In this document: piece by piece, positions 1 through 12,992 of the stretch
Layout: every line of letters begins with the position of its first letter
How positions within the stretch are numbered: position 1 is the first letter of the stretch
The notes under the pieces: generated by a model
What the model was told of the DNA's origin: nothing
The model's database searches: none
Seen by the model: the letters and a program-made list of their open reading frames with translations, nothing else
Program-made: the position numbers and the translations under genes
Origin: Pyrus communis
Lineage: Eukaryota > Streptophyta > Magnoliopsida > Rosales > Rosaceae
DNA length: 64,000 nucleotides
NCBI RefSeq assembly: GCF_963583255.1
Contig: NC_084819.1
Location: 21,507,460 to 21,571,459 of the forward strand
Reading direction: 5' to 3'

Positions 1-556
1 TTAACGATATGAACCGTCTATTTTTCAAGTTGCACTTCATAAATCATCCTTGCAAAGTATTAGCCAAATTGGAAATGTTACATCTAATTGGGTTTAAAGA
101 AATGAACGAATACTTTGTTATATAACAATGAAATTTGACCTTGATAATTAAATAGGCAAATGGTTTTGGATTGAATTGAATTTTTGTAAATATGACATAT
201 GAAATGAGACTTACAATATAGACGGTTTGAATCGTTGAAATTTGATGTAAAATGAACCCCACACCTAATTCTTATTTATCATATTTAGGAATGAATTGAA
301 TAAATTAAGTAACACGAAAATCTATGAGCTAATACAATTTGAGTATTATTTGATCCCCTTATTTTATGATTTGATTTTTGACAAATTTTGTCTTGAATGA
401 ATCCGGATCCTCTTTGTGAAGATCTCGGGAAGTCGTAAATCGTGTTCGTTTATCGTACATTATACGGTTAGATTCCATGAAGAGCTTGTTTGACAAAAAT
501 ATATATAGTAGTTGCTTGGACACAAACAAACATCACAAAGATTTACCCTTTGATAT

Positions 557-988
557 ATGTATAGAGCAATGCCAATGGCTAAGGTGTCCATACTCTTGCT
601 TATTTGTTTATTCTTTGTGCTATTTGAAGGTGGTTTGGGTGCACAAGATCCTCCTGTAATCAGAGTTGTGAACATAACTAGTGACTTGGGATCAAGGATT
701 GACTTGCTCCTTCACTGCAAATTCCATGACGAAAACTTCAGCCTACAAACCCTCCCGTTTCACCACTCCTTTTCTCGTAGCTTCAAGTCGGATGCCGTCT
801 CTCCCAAGACACGACTCTTTTGCCTCTTGTGGTGGAAAAATGGTAGTGATGTCTTTGAATTGTATAGACCTCAACGAGATGATCCTCGTTTTGCAGCTAA
901 GTAGTCTTGGAGCATTAGACGCAAATGAGCTTATTCTTATGATGAGAAAAACCATCGATGGGATCTTCTCTGCACTTGGAAAAAGTGA
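557..988 (+). pseudogene. S1-type self-incompatibility homologue (SPH), broken by two stops
   Basis: The frame opens at 557, or more likely at the ATG at 575, which directly precedes a hydrophobic signal peptide ending near LGAQD. The mature part has the layout of plant S1/SPH proteins: the beta-strand motif VRVVNITSDLG (read with I before the first V), LHCKFHD, FCLLWWKNG and the late motif DVFELYRPQRDDPR. An in-frame TAG at 902-904 ends the frame at 115 aa. In the same frame, SWSIRR follows, then a TGA at 926-928, then AYSYDEKN and CTWKK to a TGA at 986-988. Those pieces match the usual C-terminal end of the family, so the gene has lost its last strand to two point stops. Family members are small secreted proteins; poppy S1 is a stigma determinant, but most homologues have no known role. 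Expression as a shortened protein cannot be excluded. Confidence 0.72.
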
Positions 989-1049
989 GACAAAACACTA
1001 CATTATATTCCGAGGAATAAACAACACTCGGAGGAGGAGAAATAAATAA

Positions 1050-1610
1050 ATGAAAAGTCTCTTCCATTCTCTTCTCTTGCATCCACTTATTTCTATTTAT
1101 TCTCTTGTTTAATTCTTGTTATTAACTTTCTTTTCTTTCTTTGTCATTACGTTACGTGACGTTAGAGAAAATTAATTTTGAACTCATACTAAAATTAAGT
1201 ATTGAACTTATTCTAACTCACTACTACAGGGCTAATCCCAAAGTCCTTGACTTTATTACTTCTCATTGCGAGAATATTTCGTTAATTTACTTCTCTATTT
1301 AACAAAATATGTATCATTGGTCCTTGCAATCATCTTCCATGTACTAAATTGAATATGTGCCGGCGGCAACCACAGAATGCTTTTATTATTTTAAAAAACT
1401 TTAACCGTTACAAAAGCAACACGCTAGCTGAAAAACAAAACAAAAGATTATTCAATATTCCTGCGGTGACCAAACACAAAACCGAACAGAAACCTTGTTT
1501 TGTTAATATTTGGCCATTTACCTTAACTTAAATACACATATATACATATATATATATATGTATTATTAGCTGGTCTTAAATAAATTAAGGAGGTGAGTTG
1601 GAGCTATCAA
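1050..1610. other. AT-rich spacer between the SPH pseudogene and the first GT47 gene
   Basis: No coding frame with family resemblance. A short TA run at 1541-1562 lies 50-70 bases before the GT47 start and could serve as a TATA region. The rest looks like ordinary plant intergenic sequence. Confidence 0.5.
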
Positions 1611-4600
1611 ATGGCAGAAGCCCTGGATTTTCGCTCTCCATATCTACTCTCTGTAACTCTTCTCCTCCTCCTTGTTGTAGCCATCTTCTTCTCTCCCTTG
1701 AACCAACGACACCATCTCTCTCTCAGTTTCTCTTCTTCTCCCACCTCCTCCTCCTCCCCGTCTAACTTCCAACAGCAAACCACCCGCAATTTCAACACCA
1801 CAGCTTTGCATGCTGTTGCACCTGCACCTGCACCTTCCCCATCGCCAACATCCCAGCCACCGCTCGAGCTACGCCGCCGCCATGCGCCATCCTCAACTTC
1901 CACCGCCTCCAAACTCAGTCACGCTACTACCAAAGTACGTAATCTTCCTTTTTTTTTTCTTTTTTTTTTTTTTTACACTGTTTTATTATTATTTTTTCGT
2001 TTATAAAAAAAGATTTTTTGGGTAAATTTTAATTTGTGTTTAAATCCAGAAGAAGAAGAGCAAAACGGAGAGGATTGAAGAGGAGTTGGGGATAGCAAGA
2101 GCGATTATCCGCAAAGCTATTCTCACAAAGAATGTCACCTCCGACCGGAAGGAGATTTACATCCCCAGAGGAAGTGTCTACAGAAATCCATATGCCTTTC
2201 ATCAGTTAAGTCCATTTTTTATTTTATTTTTAATCTCATTTTCTCTATAATTTTTTTTTTCAATTCTATATTTTGGGTTTTATTCCTTTGTTAATTAGCA
2301 TTGAGTGATTGACAATTGGGGTGACATGCAATTAGCCTAATTATTTTGCAGATATAATATAATAACTCCATATAATGCCAAATGCTTTTCTTTAATTAAA
2401 AACAAGAAATTAATTACATATTAGCAATTGTCCCCATACTATGTATGTGTTTTTTAAAATTAGGAAAATAAAATTTACAAAAAGAAATATACAATGGTTT
2501 CCAAAAAAAAAAATTGTGACGACTTTCAAATGATTTTTCGTCACTAAAGAGGTTGTTCATATCTTTCGTGATTATTTATGAATAATTATTCCCCGTCACT
2601 AAAGGTTTATTTCATTATGAGAAAAAATTGTGAAATAGAAAATTGGAGCAACCAACATGGTTACCTGGATGTGAAGCTCTGAAAAAGAAAAAAAAAACAG
2701 TAAAATTATTTGTGTTTAGTTTACTATATTGCTCATGAATTTTATTTTGGTTATTTTTCTTTAGTTTTGTTGACATGATTAATTTGATCTTTTCACATGT
2801 TTTTGGTTGACAAAGAGTGTTTTTTTTCCCTAAACCCCTATTATTAGGGGGAGGGGGAGAGTTCAAAATTATTGCAATAATTTAGGAGATGGAGAGTTTC
2901 AAACCCGGACATATGTGTAAAAACCTAACACCTTATCGACTAGTGTATTAGTTTTTTAATTGATAGTTTAGATAAGATCATTGACGAATTTTTAAAATGT
3001 AACTGAAAAATGACATCAACACAAATATTTGCAGATCAACACACAAAAATGGTCATATTTATGTCTAAGCGTAACAAGTCCATCAGCTACCATATTCAGT
3101 TATGTGTTAATATAATTCCAATGGGTGGTTTTGTTAGGCCACTGATTCTTTACAAGTTAGAAGTTAGAACCAACCAAGTCCCTTTCCCGATAATCCCTTT
3201 CCGGAGCGCTCCACGTTTTTCCAAACAAATGGCATTATTGCATATGTTGTACTTATATGTGCTTGTGGGCTTCCTCTTGGGCGGTGCTGGTACTACATCC
3301 CATTCGACCTATGTTTTTAGCCTTGGCCGTTTCTTCAAGATGTGTGTCATCATATGGCATATTACATTTCAACACAAAAAAATTATGTTTTTGTCTTTAC
3401 CATTTTGATTTAATTAATTCCATCAAGCAAAGTTTTTATATTGAATGTATATAATTTGACGCAATTATCCAACACGTGCTATGCTATTGTGACACATCTT
3501 AAGTTAATCATGTATTGTCACGTGAAAAAAATTAGATGTATGTTGATAAGTAATTAGTTTAAGATAATTGCCTGTCAAAGTGAGATCCTACTAAATATTC
3601 ATATTTTATAACCCTAATTTGAAGTGTAGGTAAATTTATGGAGAAATTAGGTTCACATCTCTCATTTTTCTATTTCATTGATTGAAACCTTGTTTTTTTC
3701 AAACTTGGTCGGGATCGTTTGAAAGTGTTTTTAAAATGATTGAAAACACTTTTAGAAAAAAAATGTTTTTAGGTTTCAAAAACACTAAAACTGTTTTTCC
3801 ATAACTCATTTGAATTTTTACTAAAGATTGGTTCCAAAAATATTTTTACAAAAAAAATCTTTTAGCCATTTTAAAAACAATTCCAAACGATTCGTTAATA
3901 TGCATTTACAAATACTTAGTGGTGTGGTTGCTTACTAATTTAATTTGTTATGTTATTATTTTGGAATACATTAGGAGTCACGTAGAGATGGTGAAGAGGT
4001 TCAAGATCTGGAGTTACAAGGAAGGAGATTTACCAATGGTTCACAATGGGCCCACCACATACATCTACTCCATAGAAGGGCAGTTTATATTTGAGATGGA
4101 AAGTGGGCCAAGCCCATTTGTGGCCCAACATCCTGACGAGGCCCACGTATTCTTCCTGCCATTGAGTGTGTCCAAGATTACCGACTTCCTATACAGACCT
4201 CACCATGAGACATTCTTCCATCGGCTGGATCGTACTTTTACGGACTACATTTTTGTTGTAGCGGATAAATACCCCTACTGGAATAGAAGTGGTGGGGCCG
4301 ATCATTTCTTTGTCTCATGCCATGATTGGGTAAGCTAGTATTCATTCATCATCAATTATTTGATTTGCTTTAATATTTATTATTATTAACGATTTGCAAG
4401 GACAAATCAACCATTTGAATTTAGATTTGTTGGTTTTCTTACTTGGACAATTTGTTAGTTTAGGTTGTTGCCAAGGAATATGGAATATCTCCGGACCAGG
4501 AAATCTAGGTTTTTGAATTGTGTGGAAGAGAGATCGGGACCCTCAGTTTATGTGAAGTGACTATCGAATGAGTTAATAGAGATTCAAATTCAATTTGAAT

Positions 4601-4846
4601 GGTTCTGATTGCCTGGTCTCTATGCTTCGGATAGTGAGATCCAGAAAGGATCTCTTGTCTGTTTTCAAGTCAGTCAGCAAAATAACATTTATGCACTTTG
4701 AGATAACTTGGTTGATTGCCGATCCTAGTAACTCGTTGATTTTGTAGCACAAGTAAAGTTGGCATGCTTTGAGCTCGATTGTCACATGATTGGATCAGCG
4801 TATCATAATTATCATGAGATAACATTGATTGTTAAATTACATCTAA

Positions 4847-4892
<46 letters not shown>

Positions 4893-5592
4893 TTGCTCAA
4901 CTATTATGTATTTGATTTTTCAGGCACCAATTATCTCACGCGATGACCCGAGGCCTTATAAGAATCTCATTAAGGTGTTATGCAACGCAAACACCTCTGA
5001 AGGATTCAAGCCTACTAGAGACGTCTCATTGCCGGAATATAACCTAAAAGCCTTTGACCTTGGGCCGCCCCGCTTCGGAGAATCCCCAGATAAGCGTCCA
5101 CTCCTTGCCTTCTTTGCCGGAGCTGCTCATGGAGACATCAGGACCATTTTGTTTGAGCATTGGAAGGAAAAAGATGATGAAGTTCGAGTTTACGAAAAGC
5201 TCCCTAAGGACCTGAACTACCACAAGCTAATGGGACAAACCAAGTTCTGCTTGTGCCCAAGTGGGTCTGAAGTGGCAAGTCCTAGAGTTGTGGAGGCAAT
5301 GTATGCAGGGTGTGTCCCGGTGTTGATTTCTGACTACTATGCAGTACCATTTGATGATGTTCTTGATTGGAGCAAGTTTTCGATACAAATTTCGCCCAAG
5401 AGAATATCAGAAATCAAGACAATACTAAAAGCTGTTCCATACTCAAAGTACTTGAAATTGCAGAAGAGGGTGATGCAAGTAAGAAGGCATTTTGAGCTCA
5501 ACCGACCAGCTAAGCCCTACGACGTATTTCACATGGTGCTCCACTCGGTGTGGCTTAGAAGGCTCAACATTCGGTTACCAGATCGGTTTTGA
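1611..5592 (+). CDS. GT47 exostosin-family glycosyltransferase, copy 1
   Basis: Four exons join in frame: 1611-1934, 2050-2204, 3975-4329 and 4924-5592, giving 500 aa. All introns are GT-AG. The start at 1611 was chosen because [15 protein letters not shown] runs straight into a membrane anchor (about residues 12-30), and copy 2 starts the same way. After the anchor comes a Ser/Pro-rich stem, then the exostosin domain (PF03016 type): [99 protein letters not shown] and the C-terminal LRRLNIRLP. This is a type II Golgi protein resembling the probable glycosyltransferases At5g20260 and At3g42180. Acceptor and product are unknown; related GT47 enzymes act on cell-wall polysaccharides. It heads a tandem group with copy 2 at 7400. 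Intron 2 (1.77 kb) carries a SINE-like insert and intron 3 a long TA repeat. Confidence 0.9.
2818..2955 (-). mobile_element. SINE-like copy inside intron 2 of GT47 copy 1
   Basis: Read on the minus strand, the stretch has GTGTTAGG, then a GGGTTTGAAAC motif resembling a tRNA-type B box, then CTCTCC and CTAAATTATTGCAATAAT. The same order occurs on the plus strand at 14128-14250 and 14295-14420. A tRNA-derived SINE fits, but the ends and target duplication are unclear. Confidence 0.45.
4849..4890. repeat. (TA)n microsatellite in intron 3 of GT47 copy 1
   Basis: About 20 uninterrupted TA units lie 33 bases before the exon-4 acceptor at 4924. Confidence 0.95.
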
Positions 5593-6189
5593 GCATCTCG
5601 GCATCTTGTAAAGTTTCTGATCAATTTTTTTTTTTTTGTAGCGGGAGACAAAACTCACGATATATGATGGATTCATTACTAAATTCAGAATCTTCAGATA
5701 TATACAATATTTTATTAAACTCACTATGATGCACTCAAAAGTCGAATGCAGTAGACCATATGTACGATTCCAAATCAGATTCGTCCAACCATTCGTATCC
5801 TTCTATTTTATCATCCAATTTAGCTCTTGCTCCAGCTTGCTCCTGCATCGAGTAGGCAGGAGCCTCATGGTCAATGGAAAAACAAGATGTACGCACAATG
5901 CGGGCAATGGAAAAACAAGACGTATGTCGTGCCTGCTCGATATAGGAACAAGCTAGAGAAAAATGTATCATCGATTTAATTGGAACACCACAACGATGAC
6001 CAAAACTAATCGAGCACCGTCATAATAAGCTATGGCTAAGAAGATTCAAAATGAATACCATCCAATATAACCAAAAATAAAATTAATGGTTTTGTCAGAT
6101 TTTTCCTTTTGCCTTGTAAATATGTGATGTTTAACCCTAAACCCTAGGTGTGGTTGTTTACCAACTAAATATGTGATGTTACCATGGGT

Positions 6190-6510
6190 TAAAATAGGAG
6201 TCACATAGAGGAAATTTGCCATTGACCCACAATTGTCCCACTGTCGCACCACCACCATCTACTCCATAAATTGGCAGTTTATATTTGAGATGCAATGCAA
6301 CATCCTGATGAGGGCCATGCATGCATTCTTCTTGCGTTGAGCGTGTCCAACATCACTGACTTCCAGTAAAAACCTCACCGCCAGGCCTTTTTTTCATCGA
6401 CCGGATGGAATCTTTCTTTACCGACCAGTTTGTAGCAAACAAATGCCCTTATTGGAATGGGAGCGGTGGAGTCGATCATTTTTTCGTCTCACCGAATGAA
6501 ACTTGAGTAG
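6190..6510 (+). pseudogene. Decayed exon-3 copy of a GT47 gene
   Basis: The stretch repeats, in order, landmarks of exon 3 of the flanking GT47 genes. It has an acceptor-like ATAG before GAGTCACATAGAG, CATCTACTCCAT, TTGGCAGTTTATATTTGAGATG, CATCCTGATGAGG, GAGCGTGTCCAACATCAC, and CCTTATTGGAATGGGAGCGG followed by GATCATTTTTTCGTCTCA. Deletions and frameshifts break the frame throughout. It is closest to copy 1 (both have the FIFEM coding sequence). No matching exons 1, 2 or 4 are seen beside it, so this is a remnant of a third tandem copy or a partial duplication. The short AAACCCTAA box at 6133-6146 is incidental. Confidence 0.82.
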
Positions 6511-7399
6511 GGCCACTTGAATTATGTATTCTATATTTTCTGTTGGACGAAAAATTCTTTAATAGGGAGATGTAAAATATTCATTTTTGAACGAAAGATG
6601 TAAATAAAAATTTAAATTTACATTTTGTTGGTGATGGATCTAGCCAATCAAAGAAGAAAATTTAACAAAGATCTCAAATTTACATAAGTCTCACGAAGAA
6701 AAGAATTTAACCGGGATCTCAAATTTACTTTGCGCTCATAAAAAAAAGAAATTTAACTCAGATCTCAAATATGTATTTCTTCAATAAAGATGCTCTAACT
6801 TTCCAAGAGACTAGTATTAGAGAATGACTTATATAATATGAGTTCATCTTCAATTAGCATTCCTTGCTAATAATACAAAGACACGTGTTAGTTTTCTTTC
6901 TACATATTTATTGGCACGAAATATCAGCCGATGAACCTTTGACGTTCAAGTTGTCCAAGTAACGAGGTGTTTATGTGTTGATGGAGGTCTATTTAGTTGA
7001 TGTTTAGAATATGATGCAGTCATTCCAATCGATGAAATTTATCTTTATCCCTCGATAATGTAATCATGCAGCTCATATGGTAGCGGCGTACATTCTTGAC
7101 CATAGCAGAAGCTTTGATTGGGATGAATTAAGATCTGAATTTTTATTTAATATTCTAATAAAATATGCAAATGTTTCTATTCGTATTTGATTATTAATAC
7201 AGTTGTATCCTCTGTAAAAAAAAAAAACAAGGTGTTTATGCGTGATGTGATAGGAAAAAGGAAAAAGTAAAAACGGTGTGCGATGACTTGGCAGAATAAG
7301 AGAGGGAGGGGAAATGGGAGACAGACTTGTTGATTCGCTCAACAAAAATAAGAAAAAACGCTTCTTGGCGGTGCAGTTTTACTATGAGGGCAGTAGAGC

Positions 7400-8402
7400 A
7401 TGGCAGCCTTTGAATTCCGGTCACCCTACTTTCTCTCTATAACTTTTCTCCTCCTCCTCCTCCTTCTCCTCCTCTCCTTCTCCCCCTTCAACCAATTCCA
7501 CTTCACCCCCTTAAATCCTTATTCTTCCCGATCTGCCCCTCTCCAAATCAGAAATTACACAACCTCATATCAATATGCCACTCCGAATCCTGCACCCTCT
7601 CCCTCTCCCTCTCCTTCCACTGTTGCAGACAATCTCCAAGTAACCACCTTTACATTTTCTTGTTTCTGGCGTTTTTATGAAATTACACGGATAAAGTTTC
7701 AATCTTTCTTTATTTCTGGTTTTTTTTTTTTTTTTCTTCTATACTTCTTTCCCTTTCTTAGATTCTGCATTTTTTGTGCCCATAATTTTATTCAGCAGGA
7801 AAAGAGCAGCAGCAGCAGCATAACAAGCAAGATTGAAGAGGAGTTGGCGAGAGCCAGAGCCGCCATCCGCGAAGCCATTCGTACCAAAAACTACACATCT
7901 GACAGACAAGAAATTTACATCCCCAGAGGAAGTATCTACAGAAATCCCTATGCTTTTCACCAGTAAGTTTTATTTATTTATTATTTAATAAGTTTCTTTT
8001 TCTTCTGCATTTGGTTATCAAAGCTACTTTAATATAAATCTGTTTCTCAACCAAAATTTAAGAAAATTACTACTCCAATCCTCTGATCAACCTGAACAAA
8101 AATAAAATATAGGTATTTAAGTAAGGAAATTATTATTGACATTCTAAAAATCTCATTTTACACTGTAAGTGTATTTTTCTTAGAAAGTTTGAAGTGTAGT
8201 ATGAAATTTTTAAAATGCTAATAACAATTCCTTTTAGTAATTACATATAATACAAATTTTACTTTTTTATTATACAAACTTCACAGCCAAGTAATCCTAA
8301 CACATTCATTTAAAAATTAAGAAGGTTTTTTTAACCCGCATCTCCCACTCTCCCAGGTCAACCCTCTCCCCTTCTTCCAAATTCCAATCCCAATTTTGTT
8401 TT

Positions 8403-8462
<60 letters not shown>

Positions 8463-10556
8463 CTCTTAAAGAAAGTGATATAAATATTTTTTATAACAAA
8501 TAGTAGACATATTTAATTAATATGTATAACGTGTGAGCATATAAATAATTTATTTATTTATTTATGGTAGCGTTTTGAATAATATACATTTTTTGTCTAA
8601 TTGGTTTTGATGCCTCAATAAAGCAGATTTGTTTATAGCTAATTTTGATGCCAGTTCTTTTCTTCCAAACAAAGCAATCCCTTTCATTTTTTCAAAACTT
8701 TATTATCTTCCCCATTATTCTCTAATAGTATTTTAATTTGCAATTATTGGGGTCGGTCCATTTCCAAAATACTATTTATGGTTCTTGTTTTTTTCGGTGG
8801 CGTATGGTCGACTACTACCATCCCAAAATAATTGTGGAGCTCTTTGGCTTTATCTTGCGCAGCCATTGATACTTTTTCGCTGAAATATTTTCGGAATTGA
8901 ATATATCTTATCTCTGGTTGTATGGCAGAATTTCTAGTTGTAATCTACGTTCATTTACAATAGGATTAGATTTTCTTTCAAAATAACAATAAATGTAATT
9001 AATTAACACGATAATTCGATAGATTTTTTAATATGTGTGGAACACAGTACATTACATTTTGTGTCATCATAAAAGTAGAGGAACGTTGAAAATATATTTT
9101 AGTAGTAATTATTTACCATGTCGTTCATTAATGTTATAACATGTCGTGTATTACTTTATTTTCCAGGTAAAAGAAATCTCATTAATTTTTATATGTGCAA
9201 TTCGTTCTTCTTTGCTGCAATTTACAGTTTGAAATATATGCAAAAGTAATTTAATTTGGATAATTTTGAATGAGCAGGAGTCACATAGAGATGGTGAAAA
9301 CATTCAAAATATGGGCCTACAAGGAAGGGGAGATACCCATGTTTCACAATGGGCCTATGTCCTACATCTACTCTATTGAAGGCCATTTCATCGATGAGCT
9401 GGACAGTAGTGGTAAAAGCCCATTTTTGGCCCGACATCACGACGAGGCCCATTCCTTCTTTGTCCCTGTGAGTGTGAAGAGGATAGCTGATTTCTTGTAC
9501 GACCGGCCTAATCCCTACACATTTCACGGTCGACTGGTTCGAATCGTCACCGATTACATCAATGTGGTTGCCCAGAAATACCCCTACTGGAATAGGAGCA
9601 GTGGAGCTGACCATTTCATGCTCTCTTGTCATGATTGGGTACCATATCTTCATTAAGCCAAATCGGAAAGAAAAAATGTGGCATTCGTCGTTGCAGACAA
9701 ATCACAGCCCAATAAGCGTGAATTGCATGTGTCATACTGTGATTTGCTTGTACCGAGGAATGTCTCGTTACATTTGGTTTTGTAAAGGAAGAAAAACAAG
9801 GCACCAGCCATCATCTATCCTTTCCCTTCGGTTTTCTACGCATGGAGTTCCATACCATTCTGTTTTGATATCCATCTTTCTTTGTTTTTGCAGGCACCGG
9901 AAATCATAGACGACGACCGTGACTTCTACAAGAATTTTATAAGAGTACTATGCAATTCCAATACCTCAGAAGGGTTCCAGCCCAAGAGAGACGTCTCATT
10001 ACCGGAATACAATATACCGGAGCACACTCTTGGCCCATCGCTCCTCGACCAACACCCCGATAAGCGTCCTATCCTAGCCTTCTTCGCCGGTGGTGCTCAT
10101 GGAGACATAAGGAAGTTCTTGTTTGAGCATTGGAGGGACAAAGATGATGAAATCCAAGTCCATGAGTACCTTCCAAAGGGCCAAAATTACCACGAGATTA
10201 TGGGACGGACCAAGTTTTGCTTGTGTCCTAGTGGCTCCGAAGTTGCTAGCCCTAGAGTGGTTGAGGCCATGTATGCAGGGTGTGTCCCTGTCCTCATTTC
10301 CGATTACTATTCATTGCCCTTCGCTGATGTTCTTGATTGGAGCAAGTTTACGATCGAAATCCCGCCCAAGAGAATACCGGAGATTAAGACGATCCTGAAA
10401 GCCGTTCCACACTCAGAGTTCTTGAAGTTGCAGAAGAGGGTGATGCAGGTTAGAAGGCATTTTATGCTGAACCGACCGGCGAAGCCGTATGATGTGTTTC
10501 ATATGGTGCTTCACTCAATATGGCTAAGGAGGCTTAACATCAGGCTACCAAATTGA
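7400..10556 (+). CDS. GT47 exostosin-family glycosyltransferase, copy 2
   Basis: Four exons join in frame: 7400-7639, 7796-7962, 9278-9638 and 9894-10556, giving 476 aa. The intron phases (0, 2, 0) equal those of copy 1, so the two are tandem duplicates. [14 protein letters not shown] is followed by a poly-Leu anchor (about residues 10-27), a stem with a PSPSPSPS run, and the exostosin domain: [99 protein letters not shown] and [10 protein letters not shown] at the end. It is predicted to be a type II Golgi glycosyltransferase of unknown substrate. It differs from copy 1 mainly in the shorter stem; the catalytic half is very similar, so the activity is probably shared. The acceptor of intron 1 is a tandem CAGCAG, so exon 2 may start at 7796 or 7799. 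Confidence 0.9.
8406..8460. repeat. (TA)n microsatellite in intron 2 of GT47 copy 2
   Basis: About 27 uninterrupted TA units. Confidence 0.95.
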
Positions 10557-10835
10557 TTATAATTAAGAATCGGGTTATAAGCATTTTATCAATATCTTAA
10601 TCATGATTTTCATAGCATTTACATCTATACCATTTGTTCAACGAGTAAAATCAAACACAAGTGATTTAATTCACTTGATACATTATTCATTACTGCAAGA
10701 AAGTTTCACAAAAAAGTAAAAATCCAGTCTCAAACCAATTTTTAGACTCTGGCCAGCACAAGTTGCATACGAAACATAAATTGCAGAAAGTACAATGTAC
10801 GAAGTATGTTGGAGAAAGGAAAAAGAATGAAGAAT

Positions 10836-12887
10836 TCAATGGTGAATGTCATTACCAGCAACCTCAGTCGTCCGCCCTGGTGCAGGGTTTGTGGAGGCTG
10901 GTTGTTTGGTGACAGCAGCCATAATATCTGCATAACCCACCACTCCAACGACGATATCATCACTATGATCCTCGGTCACCCACACGTGTGTTGCCCTATG
11001 AGACAACATCTGAGCCATCACTGCAGCCAATGAACTCGTAACCCTACAGGTCAAGGGTGCACTTCTGCCCCTATACATGCTTCTGCTCACTCCCAAGCTT
11101 GGGCTCGCAGGATTGAACCCTATACTCCTGCTACTGAACTTCTTCGGCCTTGCTGACCCGCCACCATTAGCTTGGTTATTATTTCCAGCAGTGGGATGCA
11201 CAGAGAAATTGTATTCCGACCTCGAGGACACATTATCCTCAACTCCCATCACAAACTGTCCAGCGGAGAGATTAGCTAAGGCCCATGCTGCTGATAAGTA
11301 ATCACATTTCCATAGTTTGGAGGCAGAGATCTCTCCGATGATCTTATACTCATCATCCTGTGTCTGTTCGACAACAGCAACTGCACTAGGGTCGTCCGGA
11401 AGCTTTTTAGTGGCTTCAATGGCTGCAGCCGAGGCTTCAACAAATTGGTAGTTTGGGTTAATTGCTCCAATAGAGGAGATAGAGGAGAGTGGAAGAGGTG
11501 CTAGGGCACCTAGGCAACCAATCAGGAAACGGATGACATCTTCTCTTGAGAGACAGCAAAACTTGTCACGGGTACTGCTAGTGGAAGATGAGGAAGGCCG
11601 ATTGGGATTGGCAGCAAGGTTATTGCTGCTGCCACTAGCATCTATGTTCTTGAGCCATTTACCACTATAGATCATAGAGAAACGTTTGCTCATGCCTTTC
11701 CATACCACACTCTTTCGAACAATAAGACGCTTTACACCATGCTTCATCATCTCCAGTGCATCTATCAACCTTGCAGAAACAGAAATCCAAATTGGAAACA
11801 ATGCGCATTTCACTTTTAAGTAAACATTTCTTGTTTCTTTTGCTAAACAATGTATATCTAAAATGGATAGCAATACTACAGAACTTCACAACTAGAAACT
11901 CATAGAGACATCAGGAAATCGATGCATATATACCCAATAAAAATTATTTATAAAACTTCAGATTCCAAGGAATTCCCTTGTTTTACCGATATCAGAACTT
12001 GTACCTTTATTTGTGATCAGGACTATTTGGCACCACGGACAAAGTATGCAACAGAATGTAAAAGAATCAATGATCAACAGATGGATGGAAGCAGTAAAAA
12101 TGAAAACAGATTTCTCGCCACATTGAGAACGGAATAGTGACAGCAGCATGCTGACACAGGCATCAATATGAGCAAAAGAACTAGAAGAACAAAGATCTAC
12201 AACTAGCCAACAAATTCCATTTAGGAAATCCTCCTTTAGTGGAGGAATACGAAAACAAATCGTAGACTTCTAAACAATGCTCATACAGAAAAGCTAACAA
12301 GTTAACCTCTCAATCGATATGATCACAAACTGAATCCAACAGAAATCATCCCACAACAATTAGCCACCGAAACAACACCAATCACCACAAAGTACTTCAA
12401 GTGCAAGATATCAAAACCGAATCACAGAACATCATTCAAGTTATAGAACGCCATGATCGATAATCATAGAAACAACACCTAAGATCAATAGAAATTCATA
12501 GCATCACGATATAAAGTAGTAAGATTGAGAAGTAGTAGCCAACCTTGTGGCAGGATCAACCTGCTTGAGCAAAGAATTATTCGGAACAACAACATCAGAC
12601 ACCGGAGTCTTCAAAGCCTTGTCATGATCCTCAAGGCACTCACTTTTAGCAAAGAAAGCAACAATGTCGAGGGAATTAAGGATTCCCACAAACCTCTGCT
12701 GCAACATTTCATTGTTTTCGACCATTCCCACATGCGATTTCCTCTTCCACACCGGTATGCCACATTCCGTCGACTCTCCGATCGCCCTTATGGCCGCCTC
12801 CATCGTCTCCGTCTCGCACAGCTCCACCATCTCCGGCTTCCCCACCGTTAGATCACCCACAACATGGTACAGGAACACCGACGCCAT
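10836..12887 (-). CDS. CBSX6: CBS-domain protein, CBSX6-like
   Basis: Two exons on the minus strand, 12887-12544 and 11769-10836, join in phase 2 (AG|G gives Arg) to encode 425 aa. The intron is 774 bases, GT-AG. The protein begins MASVFLYHVVGDLTVG; CBS-pair stretches follow (EAAIRAIGESTECGIPVW, FVGILNSLDIVAFF, LIDALEMMKHGVKRLIV) and later LWKCDYLSAAWALANLSAG and a final THVWVTED...VVGVVGYADIMAAV. A low-complexity Ser/Asn linker lies between. CBS pairs usually bind adenosyl ligands and regulate partner proteins; the role of CBSX6 itself is poorly known. The length and two-exon form fit Arabidopsis At1g65320. The neighbours CLV2 and TGD3 lie in the same Arabidopsis region, which supports the orthology call. 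Confidence 0.88.
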
Positions 12888-12897
12888 TGCCCAATTT

Positions 12898-12992
12898 CTG
12901 TTCTAAAATTAAACAAAACCAATCAAACTCCTACTGATCTCTCCATTTCTGTTCAATTAGAATAAAATACTCATTAAAATTTGAAAATTTAC
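12898..12992 (-). other. Possible 5' UTR intron of the CBSX6-like gene
   Basis: On the minus strand a donor-like GAG|GTAAAT at 12992 and an acceptor-like TTTTAGAACAG ending at 12898 enclose a 95-base AT-rich stretch that ends 10 bases before the ATG. This is typical of a leader intron, but transcript support is lacking. Confidence 0.4.

Noticed and set aside
3010..3408. 132-aa plus-strand frame
   Set aside because: It lies entirely within intron 2 of GT47 copy 1, has no domain, and overlaps a shorter frame of equal quality.
6133..6146. Telomere-like AAACCCTAAACCCTA
   Set aside because: Only two units, in the flank of a decayed GT47 exon; chance or a telo-box, not an interstitial telomere array.
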